In this document: in pieces, positions 34,891-44,318 of the stretch
How the letters are laid out: each line of letters opens with the position of its first letter
Position numbering within the stretch: the first letter of the stretch is position 1
Notes under the pieces: model-generated
The model's database searches: none
What the model saw: only the letters and a program-made list of their open reading frames with translations
What the model was told of the DNA's origin: nothing
Translations under genes and position numbers: made by a program
Assembly (NCBI GenBank): GCA_030539335.1
Contig: JAUNSG010000008.1
Span: 61,448-125,447 of the forward strand
Source: Eubacteriales bacterium
GTDB taxonomy: Bacteria; Bacillota; Clostridia; Oscillospirales; Butyricicoccaceae
Direction of reading: 5' to 3'
Length of the DNA stretch: 64,000 nt

Positions 34891-36306
34891 ATGAAGAAAA
34901 ATATTCCACTGGAGGAGACGGCGATCCTGTATCCGGATTATGAAACCGAACTGATCGAGATCGTCCACAGCAATCTCTCCCCCAAATTATTGGCAGAAAA
35001 AATTCTGCGTTATCACGAGAACGATATCGCCGCCGTCCTGGAGCGGTTGGATGCGGAAAGCCGGTTAAAGCTCTACAATCTGTTGGACGCGGAAACCCTC
35101 TCCAACATTCTGGAATATGTGGAGGACACCCGCACCTATTTCAGTGAACTCGGTGTGCGCAAGCAGGTGGAAATCCTCTCCCACATGGAGGCCGAAACGG
35201 CGGTCGACTATCTGCGCCAGCTCAGCCGCGAGGAGCGCAATCTGCTCATTGACCTGATGGATGCGGAATCCAGGCATGATCTCTTTTTAATTGGTTCGTT
35301 CGACGAAGATGAAATCGGCAGCAAAATGACAACCAATTATATTGAAATCAGACTTGGACTCAATATCCGGCAGGCAATGCGCGAGCTGATTTCCCAAGCG
35401 GGAGAAAACGACAACATTTCCACCATTTATGTCGTCGATACCATGCGCGTCTTTTATGGCGCCATTGACCTGAAGGATTTGATTGTCGCGCGTGAGACGG
35501 ACGATCTTCATTCGCTGATCACCACCTCGTACCCATACGTTTATGCCTCGGAGCAGATCGAGGACTGTATCGAACGCCTGAAGGATTATTCCGAGGATTC
35601 CATCCCGGTTCTCGACAACGACAACAAGCTGCTCGGTGTGCTGACGGCACAGGATCTCGTCGAAGTAGTGGATTCGGAAATGGGCGAGGATTATGCCCGT
35701 CTGGCCGGCCTGTCCGCCGAAGAGGATCTGCGCGAACCGCTGCGGCAAAGCATGAAAAAGCGTCTCCCCTGGTTAATCATTCTGCTCGTTTTGGGCATGG
35801 TCGTCTCCAGCGTCGTCGGCCTGTTCGAAGGCGTGGTCGCACAGCTCACACTCATCATCTGTTTCCAGTCCCTGATTCTGGACATGGCGGGCAATGTCGG
35901 CACACAGTCGCTGGCGGTCACCATCCGTGTATTGATGGATGAGCAGGTAAACACCAAACAGAAATTCCTTCTGATTGCCAAAGAGGCACGGGTCGGGTTG
36001 TCCAACGGCCTTCTGCTCGGTCTTCTGGCGTTCGTCTGTATCGGCGGGTATATTTTCCTGTTCAAAGGAAAGCCCCTTCCGTTCGCGTTCGCTGTTTCGG
36101 CCTGCATCGGCGCTGCGCTTTTGCTTTCCATGGTGATTTCCAGCGTTGCCGGGACCGCTATCCCAATTTTATTTAAAAAAATGCATATCGATCCGGCGGT
36201 TGCCTCCGGCCCCCTGATTACAACGATCAACGACCTGGTCGCTGTCGTCACCTATTATGGACTGACCTGGCTGTTCCTGATCGAACTGCTGCATCTGACG
36301 GATTAA
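34891..36306 (+). CDS. mgtE: Magnesium transporter MgtE
   Basis: 471-residue Mg2+ channel/transporter. Order: N-terminal helical superhelix (about 1-130), two CBS domains (about 135-260, with SIPVLDNDNKLLGVLTAQDLVEVV), and five membrane helices (about 285-470) containing the pore-lining LILDMAGNVGTQSLAVTIR. The cytoplasmic domains close the pore when cytosolic Mg2+ is high. ATG 34891 is 7 bases after GGAGG. Followed by a terminator. Confidence 0.96.
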   Translation: MKKNIPLEETAILYPDYETELIEIVHSNLSPKLLAEKILRYHENDIAAVLERLDAESRLKLYNLLDAETLSNILEYVEDTRTYFSELGVRKQVEILSHMEAETAVDYLRQLSREERNLLIDLMDAESRHDLFLIGSFDEDEIGSKMTTNYIEIRLGLNIRQAMRELISQAGENDNISTIYVVDTMRVFYGAIDLKDLIVARETDDLHSLITTSYPYVYASEQIEDCIERLKDYSEDSIPVLDNDNKLLGVLTAQDLVEVVDSEMGEDYARLAGLSAEEDLREPLRQSMKKRLPWLIILLVLGMVVSSVVGLFEGVVAQLTLIICFQSLILDMAGNVGTQSLAVTIRVLMDEQVNTKQKFLLIAKEARVGLSNGLLLGLLAFVCIGGYIFLFKGKPLPFAFAVSACIGAALLLSMVISSVAGTAIPILFKKMHIDPAVASGPLITTINDLVAVVTYYGLTWLFLIELLHLTD

Positions 36307-36313
36307 ACAACAA

Positions 36314-36357
36314 TCCCCATCCATCGTTCGACCGAATGACGGATGGGGACTTGCTTT
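36314..36357. terminator. Terminator between mgtE and folD
   Basis: TCCCCATCC (36314-36322) pairs with GGATGGGGA (36341-36349); a T-run follows on the plus strand. The two flanking genes converge here. Confidence 0.75.
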
Positions 36358-36365
36358 TTCCATGG

Positions 36366-37226
36366 TTAATCTTTGATTCCGTTCTGCACCTTCGCTGCCT
36401 TGAGCGTGTTCTTCATCAGCATTGTGATGGTCATCGGGCCGACACCGCCCGGAACCGGGGTCAGATAACCGGCCTTTTCGTTGACCTCATCGAAGCAGAC
36501 ATCGCCGCACAGCTTGTTGTTCTCGTCGCGGTTCATGCCGACATCGATCACGGTGGCGCCTTCCTTCACCATATCTGCGGTGACAAAGTTCGCCCTGCCG
36601 ACGGCGGCAACCAGAATATCCGCACGGGCGCAGACCTCCTTGAGGTTCTGGGTACGGGAATGACAGATGGTCACGGTACCGTGACGGTGCAGCAGCAGCA
36701 TGGCCATCGGCTTGCCGACAATGTTGGAACGGCCGATGACAACGCATTCCTTGCCCTTCGGGTCAATGCCATACTCGTCCAAAATTTCCATGATGCCCGC
36801 CGGTGTACACGGCTTGAAATCAAAATTGCCGACCATAATCTTGCCGACGTTGACCGGATGGAAGGCATCGACATCCTTGCTCGGGTCAATCGCATCGATG
36901 ACCGCCTGCTCGCTGATGTGCTTCGGCACCGGCATCTGACACAGAATACCACTGATGTTCTTGTCCTGATTCAGCTTGGCAATCAGCGCCAGAAGCTCTT
37001 CCTGGGTGGTCTCCTCCGGAAGCGCATATTTTTCCGAATAGATCCCGCATTCCTCGCAGGCACGCTCCTTGTTGCGCACGTAGATCTGGCTTGCCGGATC
37101 CTCACCGACAATGATAACGGCCAGTCCCGGACGAATGCCGCTCTCCTTGAGCTTGTTGACCTCTTTCAGGATGCTCCCGCGCACCTTGGCGGAAACCATC
37201 TTGCCATCCATTCTAACTGCACTCAT
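36366..37226 (-). CDS. folD: Bifunctional methylenetetrahydrofolate dehydrogenase/cyclohydrolase
   Basis: 286-residue one-carbon enzyme that interconverts methylene-, methenyl- and formyl-THF. Seen: YVRNKERACEECGI (catalytic Tyr/Lys region, about residues 48-61), QMPVPKHI near 95, and the NADP-binding VVIGRSNIVGKPMAMLLL near 160. ATG 37226 follows AGGAGG; 10 codons are open further upstream. lgt ends 30 bases upstream. Confidence 0.97.
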   Translation of the reverse strand: MSAVRMDGKMVSAKVRGSILKEVNKLKESGIRPGLAVIIVGEDPASQIYVRNKERACEECGIYSEKYALPEETTQEELLALIAKLNQDKNISGILCQMPVPKHISEQAVIDAIDPSKDVDAFHPVNVGKIMVGNFDFKPCTPAGIMEILDEYGIDPKGKECVVIGRSNIVGKPMAMLLLHRHGTVTICHSRTQNLKEVCARADILVAAVGRANFVTADMVKEGATVIDVGMNRDENNKLCGDVCFDEVNEKAGYLTPVPGGVGPMTITMLMKNTLKAAKVQNGIKD

Positions 37227-37255
37227 TGTGTTTTTCCTCCTGTTATTATGAAACA

Positions 37256-38101
37256 TTACTTTTGTTCTTTGTTGAATTCTTTCTCCACCGGACGAAGAAA
37301 TTTCATCTTCCGGTTGCAGACGAAGACCAGCAGGCCGCCGAGCAGCGACAGCAGGGCTACCAGCTGCGAAACACGCAGGCCGGTTCCGAACAGATAAAGA
37401 CTGTCCGTACGCAGACCCTCAATCCAAAGCCGTCCGAGGCCATACCAGATAAAATATCCGAGCATCACCTCGCCGCGGTATTTCCGGTGCCGGCTCTTGG
37501 AGAACCCGTGCAGCAGCAGGACGCCGATGGCATTCCAGGCGGACTCATAGAAAAAGGTCGGATGATTGCCATAGGCTCCACACTCCGCGATGGTCTGTCC
37601 GATGCACATGCGCCACGGCAGTGTGGTCAGGCTGCCGAAGGCCTCGCAGTTCATAAAATTGCCCCAGCGGCCGATACTCTGTCCCATCATCAATCCGATG
37701 CATGCAATATCCATCATATCGAGCGGATGGATTTTTTTCACCCGGCAATAAATCACACAGAAAATGACCGAACCGATCACACCGCCGTAGATCGCCAGAC
37801 CGCCGTGCCAGATCGCGACGACCTCCGATAGGTTATCCTTATATTCCTCCCATTGGAACAGCACATAATAGATGCGCGCGCAGATCACAGCAACCGGCAG
37901 ACAGAAGATCGCCATATCGCTCAAGTCGTCGCTGGCTACCTGAAACTGGGGCGCCCGGCGCGATGCATAAATCACAGCAAGTATAAAACCCGCCGCAATG
38001 ATAATACCATACCAGTAGATCGGTTTTGCACCGATGGAAAACGCGACTCTGGAAAAGTGAAATTCCAGTCCGAGTCCCGGAAACGAAACGATATTATTCA
38101 T
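37256..38101 (-). CDS. lgt: Prolipoprotein diacylglyceryl transferase
   Basis: Transfers diacylglycerol from phosphatidylglycerol to the lipobox Cys of prolipoproteins in the membrane. About 281 residues with seven hydrophobic segments. The Lgt signature GRWGNFMNCEAFG is near residue 140, with YWYGIIIAAGF near 30. Start ATG 38101 overlaps the last codons of the upstream M16 gene. Confidence 0.96.
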   Translation of the reverse strand: MNNIVSFPGLGLEFHFSRVAFSIGAKPIYWYGIIIAAGFILAVIYASRRAPQFQVASDDLSDMAIFCLPVAVICARIYYVLFQWEEYKDNLSEVVAIWHGGLAIYGGVIGSVIFCVIYCRVKKIHPLDMMDIACIGLMMGQSIGRWGNFMNCEAFGSLTTLPWRMCIGQTIAECGAYGNHPTFFYESAWNAIGVLLLHGFSKSRHRKYRGEVMLGYFIWYGLGRLWIEGLRTDSLYLFGTGLRVSQLVALLSLLGGLLVFVCNRKMKFLRPVEKEFNKEQK

Positions 38102-39368
38102 CTCCGGCCTCCCCATCCACCGGTTCGACCACCATCAGCGAAGCCCGATTCGGCTTCGCCCATTCCCGGATGCGCTCTTCCACCTGCTCCGGCGTCACCT
38201 TGGTCAGAATCTCATAAAAGTCAAAACACGACGCCCCGTCAAAGCAGGCCTCCGCCTGCATCCGGCAAATCGAGCTTGGATCATCCGCGCTGCGCAGCTT
38301 CAGTCCAAGGAGCTGCCGGCGTGCCCGCTCAAACAGCGCCGGGTCGACACCATGCTGTGCAATCGACCGGATCTCCTCCAAAATTGCATCCCGAACCGCC
38401 TGCGGATCACGGCTTTCGCCATCATAAAAGGCACAGGCTCCCTCCGGGAAGGTGAAATAATCCACACCAAACGACTGGTCGATCAACTGCTGCTGATACA
38501 AACGCTCATACAACGGCGCCGACTCACAGCACACACAGCGCACGGCAAGCTCACCGACGATCTGCCGTGAATAGGGCTGTTCCGGCACCGTATCCTTGAA
38601 TCCGAGCATATAGGTCGGACGGGATACCGCCATTTGCCGCACCTGAACCGCCCGCGCCGCCTCCGGGATTTCCTTCCCATAAGCGCGGCTGGCAATCCTC
38701 GCGGATTCCTTTGGGGTAATCCGCTGTGCCAAATCGCAAACGCGGTCAAAATCGCATGTGCCGCACACCACCAGCGCCAGATTGGACGGCGAATAAAACG
38801 CCCGGTGGCAGAGCTGGAGCAGCGCCGGATCAATCGGTGCAATGCTTTCCTTGCTTCCCGCAATCGAAATACGGACCGGATGGTCGGCATACAGCCCCTG
38901 CAGGACACCGACATATGCCTGCCAGCTCGGGGTATCGTCCAGCATACTGATCTCCTGCTCGATAATCCCCTTCTCCTTCGCCACGTTTTCCTCCGTAAAA
39001 TACGGTGTTGTGACAAAACGGAGCAGGATCTCCAGCGATTCGTAAAACTGTTCGGTGGATGTAAAATGATACGCCGTCATCGTATGACTGGTAAACGCAT
39101 TCGGCTGTGCACCATAGGCAGAAAATTTCTGCAGCGCGTTGCCGTCCGCTTCCTCAAACATTTTGTGCTCCAGGAAATGCGCTACGCCGGGTGTCACCTT
39201 ATGTTGTGTTCCATCCAGCGTAAAGCAGCAGTCAACGGAGCCAAAATTGGTCCCCAGCATCGCAAATGTCTTTTGAAATTCGGTTTTCGGGATATAATAC
39301 ACGCGAAGGCCGTTGGGCAGGCAGGCGGACTGGATTTCCTCCTGAAGCGTGGAATATTGTTGGATCAT
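38094..39368 (-). CDS. ymfH: M16 family zinc peptidase (YmfH-like)
   Basis: 424-residue pitrilysin-family protein. The inverted zinc motif HFLEH is at about residue 63, with the downstream Glu region EKGIIEQEISM near 130, so this subunit should be catalytic. It is encoded directly after a second M16 protein without the motif; ATG 39368 overlaps that gene's stop (ATGA). In Bacillus the ymfF/ymfH pair is linked to 5-aminopentanol modification of EF-P; the same role here is inference from pairing. Confidence 0.88.
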   Translation of the reverse strand: MIQQYSTLQEEIQSACLPNGLRVYYIPKTEFQKTFAMLGTNFGSVDCCFTLDGTQHKVTPGVAHFLEHKMFEEADGNALQKFSAYGAQPNAFTSHTMTAYHFTSTEQFYESLEILLRFVTTPYFTEENVAKEKGIIEQEISMLDDTPSWQAYVGVLQGLYADHPVRISIAGSKESIAPIDPALLQLCHRAFYSPSNLALVVCGTCDFDRVCDLAQRITPKESARIASRAYGKEIPEAARAVQVRQMAVSRPTYMLGFKDTVPEQPYSRQIVGELAVRCVCCESAPLYERLYQQQLIDQSFGVDYFTFPEGACAFYDGESRDPQAVRDAILEEIRSIAQHGVDPALFERARRQLLGLKLRSADDPSSICRMQAEACFDGASCFDFYEILTKVTPEQVEERIREWAKPNRASLMVVEPVDGEAGDE

Positions 39369-40627
39369 GTTGCCGCTCCTTTCAGGAAATATACCAGATC
39401 GGGCTTGGCACACCGTGCCGCTTCGGTAATCTGCTCCGCCGTCACACGGTCGATCTGATCAATCAGCTGTTCCAGCGTGCTGTCCAGCCCAATGACGGAC
39501 TGCATCTGATAGAAGTTTTCCAGCGAATAGGGCGAATCCACAATGGTGCGCAGGGATGCCTGTACCGACCGGCGCGCCGTTTCAATCTCCTGCTCCTTCA
39601 AATCGCCATGCTGAATCAGGGACAACTGGCGGAGGATCTCTTCACAGGCCGGCCTTGCGTTGGCATTCTCCACGCCGGAGGACACCGCCATCACACCCTT
39701 GAGCTTATCGGTCTGTGAGGATGCATAGTAGCACAAGCTCTTCTGTTCCCGTACCGTGCGGAACAGGCGCGAGGCCGTGTTGCCGCCATAACAGGCGTTG
39801 AACAGCACCATAGCCGGATACAATGGGTCGGTCACCGAGATCCCCAGACGGATGCCAATGGCAAGCTTGCCCTGCTTGACCGGCTCTTCCTCCACCGACC
39901 ATCGCAGCTGCTCCGCCGCCCCGCGCACCGCCAAATCCGGATACCCGGTACAGCAGCGCTGCGGCAATCGACAGAGCGCCTCACGGAAGATCTGTTCCAC
40001 ATGGTCCGCGTCCATGGAGCCGCAATAAAACAGCTCCAACGGCGCCGTGCGGAGAACCGAACGATAATAGGTGTACAGCGCTTCCGGTGTGATCGCATCC
40101 AGCGCTTCCGGATCACCGAATTCCACCAGCCGGTACGGCTCCTCCGCACACATGAGCTGGAACATGCGGCGGATCACCCAGATGCGCTTGTTATCCGGCA
40201 GCGCCGCAATACGCGCCTTCCAGATATCCGCTTCCCGCCGGAGCACCGCTTCTTCAAAGTGTTCGGTCGGCCGGAGCAGGACATCCGTCACGAGCCGCGC
40301 CGTATCCTGTACCATGCCCGGTGTGCCAAAGCGTTCGTCGATGACATCCGCCATCACACCGATCACCTGCGCTTCCCCGCGCTTGGAAACAAACGGCTCC
40401 AGACGGGCGCCATACAGCTCGTCCAGACGGACTGCCACCTGCTGCCGTCCCGGATACACCGAACAGCTTGCGCGCAAAACGCTCGGAAGCAGCGCCGCCA
40501 TGCTTCGTCCCTCTCCGTCCAGCGGAAGCACAAAGCACGCACGGAGCAAGGATTTTTTCCACTGCCCCGTTGTGATGCAGGTGAGACGAACGCCATCTCC
40601 CAGCATTCTTACATTCATTTCTTGCAT
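39365..40627 (-). CDS. ymfF: M16 family peptidase-like protein without zinc motif (YmfF-like)
   Basis: 420 residues of M16 fold. Where the zinc motif HxxEH would stand there is GRSMAALLPSVLRASC, so no metal site is visible, as in YmfF and other non-catalytic M16 partners. It keeps the later glycine-rich loop (NACYGGNTASRLFRTVREQKSLCYYASS, about 290-315) that helps bind substrate. Start ATG 40627 follows GAGGAGAAAGACT. Confidence 0.85.
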   Translation of the reverse strand: MQEMNVRMLGDGVRLTCITTGQWKKSLLRACFVLPLDGEGRSMAALLPSVLRASCSVYPGRQQVAVRLDELYGARLEPFVSKRGEAQVIGVMADVIDERFGTPGMVQDTARLVTDVLLRPTEHFEEAVLRREADIWKARIAALPDNKRIWVIRRMFQLMCAEEPYRLVEFGDPEALDAITPEALYTYYRSVLRTAPLELFYCGSMDADHVEQIFREALCRLPQRCCTGYPDLAVRGAAEQLRWSVEEEPVKQGKLAIGIRLGISVTDPLYPAMVLFNACYGGNTASRLFRTVREQKSLCYYASSQTDKLKGVMAVSSGVENANARPACEEILRQLSLIQHGDLKEQEIETARRSVQASLRTIVDSPYSLENFYQMQSVIGLDSTLEQLIDQIDRVTAEQITEAARCAKPDLVYFLKGAAT

Positions 40628-40750
40628 AGTCTTTCTCCTCGAGTATGTTGCAAACACGCTCTCTATCGTTTCCAAACAAACGATTTTCCATCGTTATTAT
40701 AGCTCGGAATCCGAGTTTCGTCTACCCATTTTAAATTCACATTTTATACA

Positions 40751-40780
40751 TTGAAATCGGGAGGGATCTCATGGTATGAT
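40751..40780 (+). promoter_or_regulatory. Promoter of the vanZ-like gene
   Basis: TTGAAA (40751-40756), 18 bases, TATGAT (40775-40780). Confidence 0.6.
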
Positions 40781-40814
40781 GATATGGATATTACCAACGG
40801 AAGGAGCGGTTTCT

Positions 40815-41345
40815 ATGAGCACAAAACGCAGGAGATCCCCTGCAGTGACCGCACTGCTCTGGATTCTGCTGATCGGTTATCTCTTTGTACTGTTCCGTGT
40901 GATCCTGTTTAAATTCCCGGTCGATACCATCTTAAACATCCTGATGGATCGGGACGAACTGGAATTCACCCGCGTCAATCGGATCCCGTTTCAAACAATC
41001 CGGTTCTATCTGTTTTCCGGCCGCGTCTCCAGCTCGATCGCCGTGCGGAATATCCTGGGCAACATCCTCGCCTTTGTCCCGCTCGGCATCCTGATCCCAT
41101 TGATCCGGCGCAACCTGAGCATCGTGTTTACGTTCCTCACCGCCTTTGCGATCAGCGCAGCCATTGAACTGACCCAGTTTGTGACCGGGCTTGGCTCCTG
41201 TGACATCGACGACATTATTTTAAATGTATTTGGCGCCATGCTCACCTGTGTCATCCTGACCTCTTTGGATCTGTTTGTCTATCTCGGAAAATTGATCGCA
41301 AAAAAGTTGAAAAAAGCTATTGACAAAAAACCGGAAACAAGATAA
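40815..41345 (+). CDS. VanZ-like membrane protein
   Basis: 176 residues with about five hydrophobic segments. The VanZ pattern is present: NILGNILAFVPLGILIPLI near residue 80 and AAIELTQFVTGLGSCDIDDIILNVFGAMLT near 115-145. VanZ proteins confer low-level teicoplanin resistance in van clusters, but such genes are common outside them with unknown role. Start ATG 40815 follows AAGGAG. The promoter of ylxM-ffh begins inside its 3' end. Confidence 0.82.
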   Translation: MSTKRRRSPAVTALLWILLIGYLFVLFRVILFKFPVDTILNILMDRDELEFTRVNRIPFQTIRFYLFSGRVSSSIAVRNILGNILAFVPLGILIPLIRRNLSIVFTFLTAFAISAAIELTQFVTGLGSCDIDDIILNVFGAMLTCVILTSLDLFVYLGKLIAKKLKKAIDKKPETR

Positions 41346-41348
41346 GAT
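41320..41348 (+). promoter_or_regulatory. Promoter of the ylxM-ffh operon
   Basis: TTGACA (41320-41325), 17 bases, TAAGAT (41343-41348), overlapping the vanZ-like stop codon. Confidence 0.75.
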
Positions 41349-41417
41349 AGTTCATGTTGTAAAGTGATTGCCTTTACAAAGGAAAATCCTTTCCAGCACA
41401 GGCTTCGGAGGTGCAGC

Positions 41418-41783
41418 ATGAAAAACAAGACGTTTGAAATGTGTATGCTGTTTGACTTCTATGGCGATATCCTGACAGAAAAGCAGCATCAGCTGTTTGA
41501 CCTGTATTACAACGACGATCTGTCGCTGGCTGAGATTTCGGAGCACGTCGGCATTACCCGGCAGGGTGTGCGCGATGGGATCCTGCGTGCCGAGCATACA
41601 CTCCGCGCTACAGAGGAGAAGCTCGGTTTGGTTTCCCGCTATGGCCGCAATCAGGCGGACATCGAATCGCTCGCCGACATCGCCAAGGAAATCCGGAGCA
41701 TCAATAAAATCCGCCATCACGATGCGGACATCGCGGAACTGTGTGACCGCGCTCTGACGATCGCACAGCGCCTTTCGGAGTAA
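41418..41783 (+). CDS. ylxM: YlxM family DNA-binding protein / SRP-associated regulator
   Basis: 121-residue helix-turn-helix protein with LTEKQHQLFDLYYNDDLSLAEISEHVGITRQGVRDGILRAE (about 16-56), resembling sigma region 4. Always next to ffh in Firmicutes and reported to modulate the SRP GTPase cycle in streptococci. ATG 41418 is 7 bases after GGAGG; 18 further codons are open upstream without an RBS. It is 10 bases from ffh. Confidence 0.92.
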   Translation: MKNKTFEMCMLFDFYGDILTEKQHQLFDLYYNDDLSLAEISEHVGITRQGVRDGILRAEHTLRATEEKLGLVSRYGRNQADIESLADIAKEIRSINKIRHHDADIAELCDRALTIAQRLSE

Positions 41784-41793
41784 GGAGCACGCT

Positions 41794-43176
41794 ATGGCAT
41801 TTGAGGGCCTTTCGGAAAAAATCACAGGCGCCTTTAAAAAACTGAAAAGCCGCGGCCGGCTGACCGAAGCGGATGTCAAGGCCGCGATGCGCGAGATCAA
41901 GCTCGCCCTGCTGGAAGCGGACGTCAACTTTAAGGTCGTCAAGGAATTCACCAAAACCGTCACGGAACGTGCAACCGGTGAGGAAATTCTGGAAAGCCTT
42001 TCCCCAGCTCAGCAGGTGATTAAAATTGTCAACGAAGAGATGACCAAGCTGATGGGCGGCTCCAACGCCAGGCTGACCATCTCTCCCAACCCGCCGACGG
42101 TTGTCATGATGGTCGGTTTACAGGGTGCCGGCAAGACCACCAACTGTGCAAAGCTGGCCGGTCTGCTGCGCAAGCAGCAGCAAAAGCGTCCGCTCCTGGT
42201 CGCCTGCGACGTCTATCGTCCGGCCGCCATCGATCAGTTAAAGGTAGTCGGCGGTCAGCTGGACATCCCGGTCTTTGATATGGGACAGGGCGATCCGGTT
42301 GAAATTGCCAAGGCCGGTGTCTCTCATGCAGCGAAAAACGGATACGATCTGGTATTCCTGGACACCGCCGGCCGTCTGCATATTGATGAAGCGCTGATGG
42401 ACGAGCTGAAAAACATCAAAGCCGCTGTCTCCCCTTCGGAAATCATGCTGGTGGTCGATGCCATGACCGGTCAGGACGCGGTCAATGTCGCAAAGTCCTT
42501 TGACGAAGCGCTCGGTATCGACGGTATCCTGATGACCAAGATGGACGGTGACGCCCGCGGCGGCGCTGCCCTTTCCACCAAGGCGGTTACCGGCAAGCCG
42601 ATCAAGTTTATCGGCACCGGAGAAAAGCTGGCGGATATTGAGCCATTCCATCCGGACCGCATGGCATCCCGTATCCTCGGTATGGGCGATGTTTTGACCC
42701 TGATTGAAAAGGCGCAGGAGAATTACGACGCCAAGCAGGCAGCAGAACTGGAAAAGAAAGTCCGCGCCAACAAGCTGACACTCTCCGACTTTGTCGAACA
42801 GCTCGGGCAGTTCAAGGAGCCGGGTGCCATTCAGAATATGATGGGAATGCTTCCGGGTGTCGATTCCAAAATGCTCTCGGGAGCACAGGTGGACGAAAAA
42901 GCAATTGCGCATATCGAAGCCATCGTCTCTTCCATGACCCCAAAGGAACGGGACAATCCTTCGATCATCAATTTCAGCCGCAAAAAGCGGATTGCCGCCG
43001 GCTGTGGCCTGAAGGTCGAGGATGTCAACAAGCTGCTCAAGCAGTTTGAGGCCATGCAGAAGATGACCAAACAGATGAATAAAATGGCCCGTCGAGGAAA
43101 GAAAAAGGGAAAGGGCGGTATGTTCTCCGGCCTGAATCTCGGCGGCGGACGGGGCGGTTTCCCGTTCCCGTTCTAA
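41794..43176 (+). CDS. ffh: Signal recognition particle protein Ffh
   Basis: 460-residue SRP54 GTPase that targets membrane proteins co-translationally. N domain (1-85), G domain with GLQGAGKTTNCAKLA (about 106-120), DTAGRLHIDEALMDEL and TKMDGDARGGAALS, and a Met-rich M domain ending MQKMTKQMNKMARRGKKKGKGG, which binds signal peptides and 4.5S RNA. Start behind AGGAGC, 10 bases after ylxM. Confidence 0.98.
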   Translation: MAFEGLSEKITGAFKKLKSRGRLTEADVKAAMREIKLALLEADVNFKVVKEFTKTVTERATGEEILESLSPAQQVIKIVNEEMTKLMGGSNARLTISPNPPTVVMMVGLQGAGKTTNCAKLAGLLRKQQQKRPLLVACDVYRPAAIDQLKVVGGQLDIPVFDMGQGDPVEIAKAGVSHAAKNGYDLVFLDTAGRLHIDEALMDELKNIKAAVSPSEIMLVVDAMTGQDAVNVAKSFDEALGIDGILMTKMDGDARGGAALSTKAVTGKPIKFIGTGEKLADIEPFHPDRMASRILGMGDVLTLIEKAQENYDAKQAAELEKKVRANKLTLSDFVEQLGQFKEPGAIQNMMGMLPGVDSKMLSGAQVDEKAIAHIEAIVSSMTPKERDNPSIINFSRKKRIAAGCGLKVEDVNKLLKQFEAMQKMTKQMNKMARRGKKKGKGGMFSGLNLGGGRGGFPFPF

Positions 43177-43238
43177 TCCCAATTAACTTCGTGTAAAGAA
43201 ATTTACAATATAGAACTTATTTTCAGGAGGTGAAAAGT

Positions 43239-43478
43239 ATGGTAAAAATTAGACTTCGCAGACTGGGTGCTAAGAAGGCTCCTTTCTACCGTGTTGTTGT
43301 TGCTGACTCCCGTTATCCGCGCGATGGCCGTTTCATCGAGGAAATCGGAACCTATAATCCGCTGACCGATCCGGCTGAAATCAAGATTGATGCGGAACGT
43401 GCTCAGAAGTGGATCAAGAACGGCGCGCAGCCGACCGACACTGTTCGTGCTCTGCTCAAGAAGACCGGCGTTCTTTAA
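43239..43478 (+). CDS. rpsP: 30S ribosomal protein S16
   Basis: 79-residue S16: [20 protein letters not shown], then [17 protein letters not shown] 43239 is 7 bases after AGGAGG; three codons upstream are open but unnecessary. Order ffh-rpsP-khpA-rimM-trmD is the standard one. Confidence 0.98.
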   Translation: MVKIRLRRLGAKKAPFYRVVVADSRYPRDGRFIEEIGTYNPLTDPAEIKIDAERAQKWIKNGAQPTDTVRALLKKTGVL

Positions 43479-43496
43479 GCAAGTGAGGGTGTTTTG

Positions 43497-43727
43497 ATGA
43501 AAGAACTTTTAATCTACATCGCAAAAAATCTTGTGAACGACCCGGACGCTGTCAATGTGACTGAAACCGTCCAGGACGCCGAAGTGGTTTTTGAGCTTCG
43601 TGTCGCCCCGGATGATATGGGTAAGGTCATTGGCCGCCATGGTCGCATTGCAAAAGAGATTCGTACTCTGATGAAAGCGGCCGGAAATCGAGAAAACAAA
43701 AAGGTAACGGTAGACATTGTCGACTGA
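43497..43727 (+). CDS. khpA: KH-domain RNA-binding protein KhpA
   Basis: 76 residues, a single KH domain with the GxxG loop in IGRHGRIAKEIRTLMKAA (about 44-61). KhpA binds RNA, usually with KhpB, and affects cell division and small-RNA function in Firmicutes. ATG 43497 is preceded by GTGAGGGTG. It lies 18 bases after rpsP. Confidence 0.95.
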   Translation: MKELLIYIAKNLVNDPDAVNVTETVQDAEVVFELRVAPDDMGKVIGRHGRIAKEIRTLMKAAGNRENKKVTVDIVD

Positions 43728-43808
43728 TCTTTTCAGAGCCGCTTGCGCGGCTCTTTTTTCTTTCTCCCGCCCGCCGGGAATATGATGTTGAGGTTTAAAG
43801 AGGTAACT

Positions 43809-44318
43809 ATGAAAAAGCAATTTCTTGAAATTGGAAAAATTGTCAATACGCATGGTATCCGCGGGGATGTCAAGGTACAGCCGTGGTGCGATTCCCCTGA
43901 TTTTCTCGCTTCCTTCGACCGTCTGTATACCAAATCACAAACAGAAATCCACATCCTGCGCGCCAGCGTGCACAAGGGCAACGTCCTGATGCATCTGGAA
44001 GGGGTCGATACCGTAGAGGATGCGCAAAAGCTGCGCAATTCCGTCCTGTATATGAACCGTGAGGATGTCGAGCTGGAGGAGGGCGCCTTCTTCATTCAGG
44101 ATGCCATTGGCCTTCCCGCCTACGACGAACGTGTCGGCCGCATGATCGGCACCGTGAGGGAAATTCTGGACGGTCCTGCCGCGGATCTCTATGTCATCGA
44201 GGACGGCAGTAAAACACACTATATTCCAGGTGTGCCGGCATTCCTGCGCGGGGTCGATCTGGAAAAAGGCCAGGTAACCTTCTGTACCATTGAGGGACTG
44301 CTTGCCGATGACGATTGA
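43809..44318 (+). CDS. rimM: Ribosome maturation factor RimM
   Basis: 169 residues: N-terminal barrel FLEIGKIVNTHGIRGDVKVQP and a C-terminal PRC-barrel domain with PAYDERVGRMIGTVREILDGPAADLYVIE. Assists 30S head assembly through S19. ATG 43809 follows AGAGGTAACT; the frame is open 22 codons further without an RBS. The stop overlaps trmD. Confidence 0.96.
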   Translation: MKKQFLEIGKIVNTHGIRGDVKVQPWCDSPDFLASFDRLYTKSQTEIHILRASVHKGNVLMHLEGVDTVEDAQKLRNSVLYMNREDVELEEGAFFIQDAIGLPAYDERVGRMIGTVREILDGPAADLYVIEDGSKTHYIPGVPAFLRGVDLEKGQVTFCTIEGLLADDD

